DNA of 64,000 bases from Pomphorhynchus laevis. Taxonomy: Eukaryota; Acanthocephala; Palaeacanthocephala; Echinorhynchida; Pomphorhynchidae. The notes beneath the pieces are model-generated. The model saw only the letters and a list, made by a program, of their open reading frames with translations. It did no database searches and was not told where the DNA came from. A program made the position numbers and the translations under genes. Shown here one piece after another: positions 58,901 through 64,000 of the stretch; the stretch's first letter is position 1; the number at the start of each line of letters is the position of its first letter. The stretch lies in assembly GCA_012934845.2 (NCBI GenBank), contig WNNJ02000199.1, positions 372,001 through 436,000 of the forward strand. Reading direction: 5' to 3'.

Positions 58901-61004
58901 ATATAGAAATTGTATTAAAAGTAATTGAGACAGGTAATTTAAAAATGGATCATGATTTGATTAAAATACAACTCAATGCGACTCATTTCTTTATTATTAC
59001 TTTATTTTGATGCATTGATTAGAACACTTATACTCAGTAACCAACCTGCTGATTTGGCGATCGGCATCGATTCACCGGTTAGCAAAGATTCATCAACATA
59101 CGAGGATCCCTTTATTACTATGCCATCGCTAGGAATATGCATTCCTGGAAGAACCTCAAGCAATAAAAATAACTACTACACAAATGGATATCAATAAAGC
59201 TCAAATTGTAATTGATGTCATAAAATAAAAAGTTAACCTAAAGTTTTCTAAAACGTAAAATAAGTGCATATTTTAAACATTTACATAAGGTAAATATAAA
59301 ATATAAAATAATATGCATTATATATTTTTGGATTAAAGCGCTCGATTCTATACAGCCATTAGTATTAAACAAGATGATACAATGAATTAGTGGAAGTAAT
59401 GTGGTTAAAGGTTAGTGTAGCTGCCTCCTTTTAAGATTTATCGAATATGAATTTGTTCATAACTGTGTATTTAATTCTAATAATTTTTATTCAATAAGCG
59501 AACAAACTTATCCAGGTAGCCTCATTCTTAATAAAACCAATATTAATGATAAAGAAGGTGTATATCTAGATATGAACATTAAATTAACATTAACTAAAAC
59601 TACTATTAATTTATATTGTAAAGATGACATATTTAAATTTACAAGAAACATATTTTTGCATGAGCATTCATGCATACCATATAATATAAAATATAATACA
59701 TTAAATAATGAAATTTTAAGAATTGAAACAATATGTAATGATATTGGCTTTATACATACAGTTTCTTCTTATGATCTCGAATGCTTGTTCGGGTATATCG
59801 TATATATTACAACAATTTGTAACGATATTGGATTTCTTCAAAATCATTTTAATAATTTAATAGATACATATTTTAAACTAGATAACTATTAAAATACAGT
59901 CAAACAGAAATTTCTTAGTTACAATCTTAGTTCCAGTGGGAAGTAATAGTAGCCCAATTATATCTGACTTATTTTCAAGCTTTTAACCTTAACTCTAATA
60001 AATTTTATTTAATAAGTGCACAAATTTATCTAAGTAGCCTTATTCTAAATTAAATTAAGATTAATTTAATGTTCATTTAGATATGAACATTAAATTAACA
60101 TTAACTAAAACTACTATTAATTTATATCGTAAAGATGACATATTTAAATTTACAAGAAACATATTTTTGCATGAGCATTCATGCATACCATATAATATAA
60201 AATATAATACATTAAATAATGAAATTTTAAGAATTGCAACAATATGTAATGATATTGGCTTTCTTCAAAATCATTTAAATAATTTAATAGATACATATTT
60301 TAAACTAGGTTACTATAAAAATAACATCAAGCAGAAAATAGTAAAATATATAAATCATTTATTAAAAATAGTTTTAAAATCATTAGCGGATTGAATTAAA
60401 ATAATTTTGAAGGAAATATAACCAAATTACTGCGAAACACAAATTTATTTAAACTATTAAGAGAAAAAATAAAAAAATTACGGATAGATAATATAAATAT
60501 GTTTTGTATTAAAAAAGATTCTAGATAATCAAATTTCATCAGAGGAAATACGTCATTAGCATGCATTTGGCAGTGCTGCTATGTTGGTCGGGGAATAGAT
60601 ACCGAAACCTAATAACATAGCAGTTCATCCTGATGACTTCTAATCCTAATTCTGATAAATCGTCTGTTATTTATTAGTCAATTTACAAAAATTTACTTTT
60701 ATTTTAAATTTCAATTTTAAATTTTAACTTTGTATACGTAATGAAATCTTATATTACTAATTTATATTACTACTAATCTTAATTCTAATGCAATTATTTA
60801 TTAATCAGTTAATAAAAGGCAATGTATACTTTCAAAACATACTTTAAGTATATCATTCTTTTGTATAAGTTCTGAATCGATCACACACTCCGGTCTATCG
60901 ATATCAATACAACGGTTGTTGCATCGATCATTTTCTTGAGAGATTAAAATGGCGTCTGAAGGGCGTAATGAAAGTAATCGTGTAACTGCTTCTGTTGTTT
61001 TTAG
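28915..61004 (-). CDS. ATP7: Copper-transporting P1B-type ATPase (ATP7 family), C-terminal 592 residues, 11 exons
   Basis: ATP7 pumps Cu(I) across Golgi and plasma membranes. Exons from 5': 61004-60843, 59154-59046, 41273-41149, 41097-40963, 35536-35333, 33843-33655, 33592-33364, 30129-29780, 29727-29610, 29116-29014, 28969-28915; all GT-AG, phases consistent, ending in TGA. Catalytic motifs are all present: LTGES (A domain), ACPCALG (Cu-binding CPC), DKTGT (phosphorylated Asp), SEHPL (N domain), [17 protein letters not shown], and the Cu-site YN and MSS of the last helices. The metal-binding repeats and the first membrane helices are not seen and must lie beyond 64000. Introns range from 44 nt to 17.8 kb; the longest carries a 13.6-kb satellite. 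The C-terminal tail is short and lacks an LL sorting signal. Functional appearance: intact. Confidence 0.93.
29014..29116 (-). CDS. ATP7: ATP7 exon with last transmembrane helix
   Basis: Encodes [20 protein letters not shown] then [12 protein letters not shown]. The M..SS pattern supplies the Met and Ser of the second copper site in the final helix of P1B-1 ATPases. Donor GTATGA. Confidence 0.92.
29610..29727 (-). CDS. ATP7: ATP7 exon with penultimate helix (YN motif)
   Basis: Encodes [20 protein letters not shown] then [14 protein letters not shown]. The Tyr-Asn pair in this helix is a copper ligand in P1B-1 ATPases. The intron upstream is 52 nt. Confidence 0.92.
29780..30129 (-). CDS. ATP7: ATP7 exon with P-domain hinge
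   Basis: Encodes [60 protein letters not shown] and [20 protein letters not shown]: the TGDN nucleotide loop and the Mg-binding [26 protein letters not shown] replaces the usual AEVLPSHKV..IK.LQ. Confidence 0.95.
30227..30736 (+). repeat. Dispersed repeat, copy 2 (in ATP7 intron)
   Basis: 510-bp direct copy of 27553-28062, located antisense inside the 3.2-kb ATP7 intron. The two copies flank the converging ends of the unknown gene and ATP7, 2674 bp apart. Unequal exchange between them would delete the last exons of both genes. Confidence 0.85.
30737..31850. other. ATP7 intron segment without gene
   Basis: AT-rich DNA. One perfect hairpin at 31663-31690 (arm ATTTGATGTTAC, loop TAAA). An imperfect inverted pair based on CTTAAAATGAT occurs near 31450-31480 and recurs at 31620. 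Confidence 0.5.
31851..32453. repeat. Foldback element with about 185-bp terminal inverted repeats
   Basis: 31851-32035 and 32268-32453 are inverted copies (ends TAAAGAATTACTGGAG and CTCCAGTAATTCTTTA) with few mismatches. The 230-bp centre carries its own perfect hairpin at 32233-32263 (arm ACCCGACGGTTATA, 3-nt loop). No coding capacity. It fits a MITE or foldback DNA transposon. The phrase TTTTGATATTTCGCTA inside the arms also occurs in the repeats at 36770 and 63340. Confidence 0.75.
32651..33136. repeat. 243-bp exact tandem duplication
   Basis: 32651-32893 is repeated directly at 32894-33136 with no difference I could find. It lies in the ATP7 intron between the N-domain and P-domain exons. 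Very recent. Confidence 0.88.
33364..33592 (-). CDS. ATP7: ATP7 exon, N domain (nucleotide-binding), second half
   Basis: Starts at [20 protein letters not shown] and continues [20 protein letters not shown] then [13 protein letters not shown]. The IPGCGL and IGNRE motifs match F..VPGCG and VLIGNREWM of ATP7. The start was chosen because the acceptor AGTATAG at 33593-33594 gives phase 0; the neighbouring AG does not. The upstream intron is 62 nt. Confidence 0.88.
33655..33843 (-). CDS. ATP7: ATP7 exon, phosphorylation site and HP loop
   Basis: Encodes [20 protein letters not shown] (the Asp of DKTGT is phosphorylated in the transport cycle) and [19 protein letters not shown] (the SEHPL His binds ATP; the site corresponds to the common Wilson-disease mutation in ATP7B). 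Sixty-three codons, phase 0. Confidence 0.95.
33844..34750. other. ATP7 intron segment without gene
   Basis: AT-rich, with a moderately complex stretch at 34400-34560 that I cannot assign. No frame continues across it. Confidence 0.45.
34750..35200 (-). mobile_element. Decayed LINE reverse transcriptase fragment
   Basis: On the minus strand, [20 protein letters not shown] (about 35160-35100) is followed by [20 protein letters not shown] (about 35055-34990). These are RT motifs 5 (QGD.L.P.LF) and the catalytic YADD. Frames are broken on both sides. It lies in an ATP7 intron in the same direction as ATP7 transcription. It resembles the fragment at 6690-7401 in motif wording (QGDL..P.LF), possibly the same family. 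Confidence 0.72.
35333..35536 (-). CDS. ATP7: ATP7 exon with CPC copper-site helix
   Basis: Encodes [20 protein letters not shown], then [20 protein letters not shown] and [20 protein letters not shown] ending in HK. The CPC motif in this helix binds Cu(I) in the membrane. Sixty-eight codons, phase 0, acceptor CACATTTAG. Confidence 0.95.
35537..36129. other. ATP7 intron segment, simple sequence
   Basis: AT-rich with (TAATAT)-like stretches. No gene or recognised repeat. Confidence 0.45.
36130..37055 (-). repeat. Dispersed repeat, copy 1, with a conserved short frame
   Basis: Its reverse complement is found at about 62915-63990. On the minus strand, the 36230-36135 part reads [20 protein letters not shown] then [17 protein letters not shown], and the same frame is kept in the other copy. 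Compared with the other copy, this one lacks about 150 bp (63028-63178). The family is not one I know. Confidence 0.75.
37056..39380. repeat. Cluster of diverged units of one repeat family
   Basis: The phrase TGTGCAGTCATTGTTACCAT with a following TTTTATTCTGCACGCTACTT recurs at about 37069, 37448, 38335, 38507 and 39195, partially at 38050, and inverted at about 39300-39365. Some units carry an inner hairpin TGTAAGACTTCGTCTTACA (37270, 37663). One unit, on the minus strand, has GGACCGAAAC and CTGATGAGGTCC at 37559-37606. No proteins. The cluster fills the 5.4-kb ATP7 intron. Confidence 0.75.
38639..38795. repeat. Perfect palindrome, 77-bp arms with 3-nt spacer
   Basis: 38639-38715 and 38719-38795 are exact inverted copies around GAA. 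The right half contains GTCCCTATAAAGGACGAAAC, which resembles the stem II to GAAAC part of a hammerhead ribozyme. In the transcript it would form a 77-bp hairpin with hardly any loop. It lies inside the repeat cluster of the ATP7 intron. Confidence 0.92.
39507..40543. repeat. Non-coding element with about 80-bp terminal inverted repeats
   Basis: Left end (AAATATACAAGATATTATAT then AACGTGTTCAATGAAG) and right end are inverted copies (39507-39590 and 40460-40543). The interior right part (40289-40540) is also found at 44806-45062, showing a second, end-only copy. No transposase frame. A DNA-transposon-derived non-autonomous element is likely. Confidence 0.68.
40544..40962. other. ATP7 intron segment next to the exon
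   Basis: AT-rich intron DNA. No recognised element. Confidence 0.4.
40963..41097 (-). CDS. ATP7: ATP7 exon, membrane helix after the A domain
   Basis: Encodes [20 protein letters not shown] then [32 protein letters not shown] is strongly conserved in P1B ATPases and marks the helix before the CPC helix. Forty-five codons, phase 0. The intron on its 5' side is 51 nt. Confidence 0.94.
41149..41273 (-). CDS. ATP7: ATP7 exon, end of the A domain
   Basis: After two bases completing a Gly codon it encodes [20 protein letters not shown] then [27 protein letters not shown] and TLFQI..MVE.AQ are A-domain signatures. Its upstream partner exon is 17.8 kb away at 59046; the split codon and phase match exactly. 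Confidence 0.94.
41538..44415 (-). mobile_element. Non-LTR-type RT element with Cys-rich CXC N-terminus, nearly full length
   Basis: On the minus strand, in order: a CXC-like Cys-rich domain (44415-44250: [20 protein letters not shown] then [16 protein letters not shown]); a helical region and [20 protein letters not shown] (43987-43380); [20 protein letters not shown] (about 43320-43260); [10 protein letters not shown] and the catalytic WHADDEAF (about 43150-43040); a post-RT region (42691-42479); and a C-terminal [20 protein letters not shown] then THVFSC Cys-His module (42482-41991). The family, with PIGVGEVLRRI as its usual signature, is abundant in cnidarians. Frames are interrupted in several places. 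It lies in the 17.8-kb ATP7 intron, same direction as ATP7. Confidence 0.78.
43162..43246. repeat. Two perfect hairpins inside the RT element
   Basis: 43162-43197: 16-bp arms (CTTCGGCTGACTATAT), 4-nt loop. 43210-43246: 14-bp arms (ACATCGGTTTGCAG), 9-nt loop. They lie in the RT coding stretch, where the intact family has no such symmetry, so each appears to be a local inverted duplication made after insertion. Confidence 0.88.
44806..45062 (+). repeat. Right end of the inverted-repeat element, second copy
   Basis: Matches 40289-40543, from GAAATAATAGTTGAGGGATAT to the terminal GAACACGTCATATTTAATAT. No left end is seen. The satellite begins about 60 bp after this end. Confidence 0.82.
45124..58705. 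repeat. 16-bp satellite array, about 13.6 kb, inside ATP7 intron
   Basis: About 850 head-to-tail units of 16 bp, consensus ATTCATCTCTTAATTY with Y = C or T. Frequent variants: ATCTCTTCATTGATTA, TCATCACTTTATTTAT(A/T)C and TCATCTTTTAATTC. The plus strand is almost free of G except in the CATTGATTA variant. Variants are not random: blocks with CACTTTATTTATACATC recur in similar surroundings (46685, 47103, 49306, 49581, 49760, 50637, 51165), showing higher-order duplication, while the CATTGATTA variant dominates 51690-54360 and 55950-58550. A few units are 1-4 bp short. The array is bounded by the element end at 45062 on the left and by ordinary AT-rich intron on the right. It holds no gene and no CRISPR-like spacers. 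Confidence 0.97.
58706..59045. other. ATP7 intron between satellite and exon
   Basis: AT-rich, unique as far as I can see. It holds the donor side of the 17.8-kb intron (GTTGGTTACTG on the minus strand at 59045). Confidence 0.5.
59046..59154 (-). CDS. ATP7: ATP7 exon with TGES motif of the A domain
   Basis: Encodes [20 protein letters not shown] then [22 protein letters not shown] is the dephosphorylation motif of the actuator domain. It starts in phase 0 and ends after the first base of a Gly codon completed at 41273. Confidence 0.95.
59155..59429. other. ATP7 intron, AT-rich
   Basis: No gene or recognised repeat before the Penelope fragments begin. Confidence 0.4.
59430..60750 (+). mobile_element. 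Two tandem Penelope-like 3' fragments
   Basis: Two partial copies in the same direction, antisense to ATP7. The first (59430-59900) and second (59950-60750) both carry [15 protein letters not shown] then [17 protein letters not shown]. The first contains an internal repeat of the ATICNDIGF region around 59740-59840. The second runs on into the terminal unit with CTGCTATGTT...AACATAGCAG, ACCGAAAC and CCTGATGA near 60570-60635. They lie in the 1.7-kb ATP7 intron. Confidence 0.82.
60843..61004 (-). CDS. ATP7: ATP7 exon, start of the A domain (first in window)
   Basis: Encodes [20 protein letters not shown], a divergent [14 protein letters not shown] loop, and [14 protein letters not shown]. It corresponds to KTSEALAKLISLQATEAT...VELVQRGDIIK of other ATP7 proteins. 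Fifty-four codons, phase 0 at both ends, acceptor TTCTTCATTAG, donor GTATGT. The loop with three Cys is unusual for this position and could bind metal, but that is speculation. Exons further upstream are not in the window. Confidence 0.9.
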
Positions 61005-61279
61005 CTAATGAAGAAATACAAAATAATAATTTTAAAAGTCAAATCGAAATAATTTGCCTAATTGTTTTTTAATGAATTTCTATTTGATAGCCGTTATTTG
61101 CTAACGATCTATTTGGCGGACGTTTCGAACTTACAAATTCATGTGAAGTGAATCTATTTACACAGTAATATAATAAATATTTTATAGACTCACTAATCTG
61201 GTTTGTCAGTTTATTTAATTGGACTGGCTAATCTGGTTAAAAATATAAAAACTTACAATATAAGTGATTACATCATGAC
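61005..61279. other. ATP7 intron left of the LINE
   Basis: No exon with a suitable phase. AT-rich. Confidence 0.4.
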
Positions 61280-61320
61280 TTGAAAAAACTTGGAGAAATT
61301 ATATATCTTACAAAGATACA

Positions 61321-61355
<35 letters not shown>

Positions 61356-62912
61356 CTTCCCACTACACAAAACTCAAGGTCCTAGCTAAACTACTGAACC
61401 TCCCAGATCTTTCTTCTGCCGCCAGACAGACCCTCTTGAATGAATACTGGCGCACCAGATACTGGTTCCAGCTGAGTAGGGATAGGACGAGTATCGCTCG
61501 TCTTAACCCTTCTCAGTCTTCCTTTTGGAAGATATTCGAGAAGGAGAGGTTTGTTTGCTGGAGGGATAGGGCTGTGGGTTGGATCGGTAGTAAAGGCCTT
61601 GATAAAGTTTTGGAGGAGTCACTGGCCCTTCACAATTATGGATCCACTCAATCGCCGCAACCAATCCCGCTCTGTGGGGACTTCAGGAGTAGAGACTTAT
61701 CTGTACCAGATATTCTTAATGCCTGGGGGCCTCTTCCGGGCACCTCCAAATCTATCGCTTCACTCTCTTCTCGTGTCTGTCAGCTTTTGACAGCCGATCA
61801 AAGAAGGGAGGTGGTCGTCACAATGCTATTAGCCACCCCTTCCGATGTGGCCGCCATCAATATTAGCAGAAGGATTTTTATTCCTAAAAAGTATCCGGTC
61901 TCTTGTCCTAAAGACCTGCGACCCATTTCGATTCAAAATTCCCTCGTCTCGATCTACGAGAAAGCGCTTGTGCGTAGAATCCGCGATCATCTGAGTAGGC
62001 GAAATTTAATCCCACCTGGTTATTATGGGTTTGTCAAAGGTCTCTCGGTCCATTCAGCAGTTGGTGAAGTGCATCGTTTTTGTCAGGAGAACAGTCATTT
62101 GAACGCATCTCCATTCCCTTTGTTATCTCCTCTCTCAGGTCCTCCGGGTTGCCTGCTAGAATTGTTAACAGGTTGGAGATACTGCTTTACACCAAGCGAT
62201 TTTATTATGATGACGACCCTGATGCGCGTCAATATTTTTCAATAATGAAAAATATTGACAAATTACCAATAAATAATAGCCTTCTACCCTATTACAGGTG
62301 TGCCTCAAGGTTCACCTCTCTGCTATGTTATATCTTGCTGCCTCCATCAATCTATCCAAAATATTTAAACGCGAACAACGTCTAGTGATGTACGCTGATG
62401 ACACCACAGCCCTGTTCACTGGACACATGTGCAAAGACGTAGTCTCAGACATCAGCCGCTTCTTTTTAAGATTAAAAGACCAGTTGCCCAAGTCCAACCT
62501 TGTTTTAAACTCCGCTTAATCGCAGGTGGTTGTATTTCATGGCTACCCTGCGACGAAGCAAAAACTTAAAAAACTAGCACTCTCTGAGCTCTCCTCCATA
62601 TTTGCCTCTGAACCACAACCCACCTTCACAAGTCGAGTAAAATACATGGGGTTCACCGTTTCCATGAACTGGTCGGCGAAAGCCGACCTGGATAGACTCA
62701 AACGTATTCTGATGAGAGCTAGATGGGCTCCGAAACTGGCCAAGCATCTGTCGTTCAAAGGGAAAACCCAGGTGCGCCTCTGGGGCACTTGGGCTATCTC
62801 GGGATTACTCTTCTTTTCAAGAGGACGTCCCCCAGAGCAAAGGCTAAGGTTTCTTAAGCTCCTCGTCTCGCGTTTACCCAGCATAGTCTGCGCCGATATC
62901 GGCTATTTAAGG
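61280..62912 (+). mobile_element. LINE with RT, relatively young, 5' truncated
   Basis: Preceded by an (AT)n tract at 61325-61352. The open frame 61280-62245 includes a pre-RT region and RT motifs: FIPKKYPVSCPKDLRPISIQ (about 61885-61945), NLIPPGYYGFVKGLSVHSAV. After an interruption it continues TGVPQGSPL (about 62297-62325, other frame), LVMYADDTTALFTGHM (about 62385-62435) and the C-terminal FTSRVKYMGFTVSMNW...RILMRARWAPKLAKHL region to 62900. GC content near 50 percent contrasts with the host. A 45-bp foreign segment sits at 62238-62282 where the frame breaks. No endonuclease domain is visible. Antisense to ATP7. Confidence 0.85.
62238..62282 (+). repeat. 45-bp segment shared with 63098-63142
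   Basis: Identical 45 bp (start TTCAATAATGAAAAATATTG) interrupts the LINE between the YYDDDPDARQYFS region and GVPQGSPL, and also occurs 860 bp downstream inside the dispersed repeat. The LINE family would not contain it, so it was copied in. Confidence 0.85.
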
Positions 62913-62914
62913 GC

Positions 62915-63990
62915 TAATATATCTATATTAGGCATTTAATATAGGTATGTCATACGGGTGTAGAATATACCACCATACCCGATCTTGACTGACAATTTCA
63001 ATTTGATTATTCGTTGCATCAACGAATTTCTTCTGTTATATTGCTCTGCCGAGCTAACCAATATAAATGTCAATCAGAATAAAGAAGTCTTCAAAATTTC
63101 AATAATGAAAAATATTGACAAATTACCAATAAATAATAGCCTAAGTAAAATTATCAAATCATTTGTTAAAATATTCAAATAATTTAAAATCATCTAATGA
63201 AATTGTTTATTATTATGACCTGCTAGTATATCATATTAATAATATTTGTTACAATAAAGATCGCAATTTAAGAATTTAAATCCAAATAAGTTAAAAATTA
63301 GTTAATCGTCACGTTTTAGATGCCAGTAGTTACTAGCGAAATATCAAAATAATTTTTGTTGTCGTTTAACTATACCTGATAATTCCTGGAAATTAAAAAA
63401 TAATATATTATAATAATATAAAATACTATAACATTTTATAATTTTATAATAATTAATAGTTTATATTATCTGATTTTTAGATAATTGTTGTTATTTAGTT
63501 GTCTTGTTTATATATTATTAATATTAAGTAATGACTAATAATTTAAAAATCCTATGATTTTTAAAAATATTTTCAAGTGAGAATAAAACCGCTAATCGAG
63601 TCACAATATTAGCAACTGTTGGGAATTTTACTGATTTGGTGCATCATATTTCATTCAAAAGAATAAAATTATTAAAAAGTAAAAGAGGATTAAATTTTTC
63701 TTTTTCATAAGAAATTATATTGACGATTAGCTATTTATAGACAATAGGTATATTTATGTCGATGGTAAAACCGTTTTAATAATAATACAAATTTATTTAA
63801 CGTGGCAAATGCGTACAAGCTGCACGCTTACAAGTCCACAAACAAAAATGAAAAAGTCAAGCAGATAAATTGTTTAAATGGGATCGGATTTGTCGTTCGA
63901 AGCACGGCAGGGAAGTTATTGGCGTATATGAATGGGCAGATGATTCCACGATAGAGGAGCAGCCACCAGGAAGGAGCGGAGGCCAAAGGA
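62915..63990 (+). repeat. Dispersed repeat, copy 2 (inverse of 36130-37055)
   Basis: Reverse-complement match to 36130-37055, from TATCTATATTAGGCATTTAA to GCCACCAGGAAGGAGC. It has about 150 bp (63028-63178) that the other copy lacks; in that part the frame 62985-63182 is open (VFKISIMKNIDKLPINNSLS). Near its end it reads [20 protein letters not shown] then [19 protein letters not shown]. The function of this frame is unknown. Confidence 0.78.
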
Positions 63991-64000
63991 GGTAGAGTAG

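Noticed and set aside
58976-59197. Plus-strand open frame with a leucine-rich start
   Set aside because: Antisense of the ATP7 TGES exon and its flanks; no independent support.
60950-61009. Plus-strand ATG with a good context and a 19-codon frame beginning [10 protein letters not shown]
   Set aside because: It is the complement of the ATP7 exon at 60843-61004, which has conserved motifs and correct splice phases.
1-64000. tRNA, rRNA or snRNA genes
   Set aside because: No cloverleaf with A and B boxes or recognisable rRNA/snRNA core was seen in either strand; this was judged by eye only.

Overview
The window is AT-rich nuclear DNA from an animal, shown by spliced metazoan genes, Penelope-like retroelements and several LINE clades. 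The sequence does not fix the phylum. Introns fall into two sizes: eight are 44-62 nt, most of the others exceed 400 nt and are packed with repeats.

Three host genes can be assembled from exons that join in frame at GT-AG sites. (1) NOP53, the 60S ribosome-biogenesis factor, + strand 3974-20288, has 11 exons and 363 codons and looks complete. (2) An unrecognised 382-residue protein, + strand 22078-28872, has 4 exons, a basic N-terminus without acidic residues that resembles a mitochondrial presequence, and a hydrophobic stretch near residues 219-253. (3) A copper-transporting P1B-type ATPase (ATP7 family), - strand 61004-28915, is represented by 11 exons covering the A, P and N domains, the CPC helix and the C-terminal helices; its N-terminal part lies beyond the right edge. 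Genes 2 and 3 converge, with stop codons 42 bp apart.

Layout: 1-3340 no gene; 3348-3853 a small repeat element with a hammerhead-like motif; 3974-20288 NOP53, whose introns hold a LINE, an IS1595/Merlin-like transposase fragment, Penelope pieces and an unusual RT element; 20566-20862 an inverted-repeat element; 22078-28872 the unknown gene, whose second intron carries a duplicated block including a truncated NOP53 exon; 28915-61004 the ATPase. One ATPase intron of 17.8 kb contains a 13.6-kb satellite of 16-bp units (45124-58705). The right edge has a LINE and an inverted copy of a repeat also present at 36.1-37.1 kb.

Most surprising points: a very large simple satellite inside an intron between two catalytic-domain exons of an apparently intact gene; duplicated exon fragments of NOP53 and of the unknown gene; many perfect hairpins that look like local inverted duplications; and three dispersed elements sharing a hammerhead-like CTGATGA/GAAAC pair with compensatory changes in its stem. 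Host coding assignments rest on reading frames, motifs and splice phase; no database search or transcript evidence was available.
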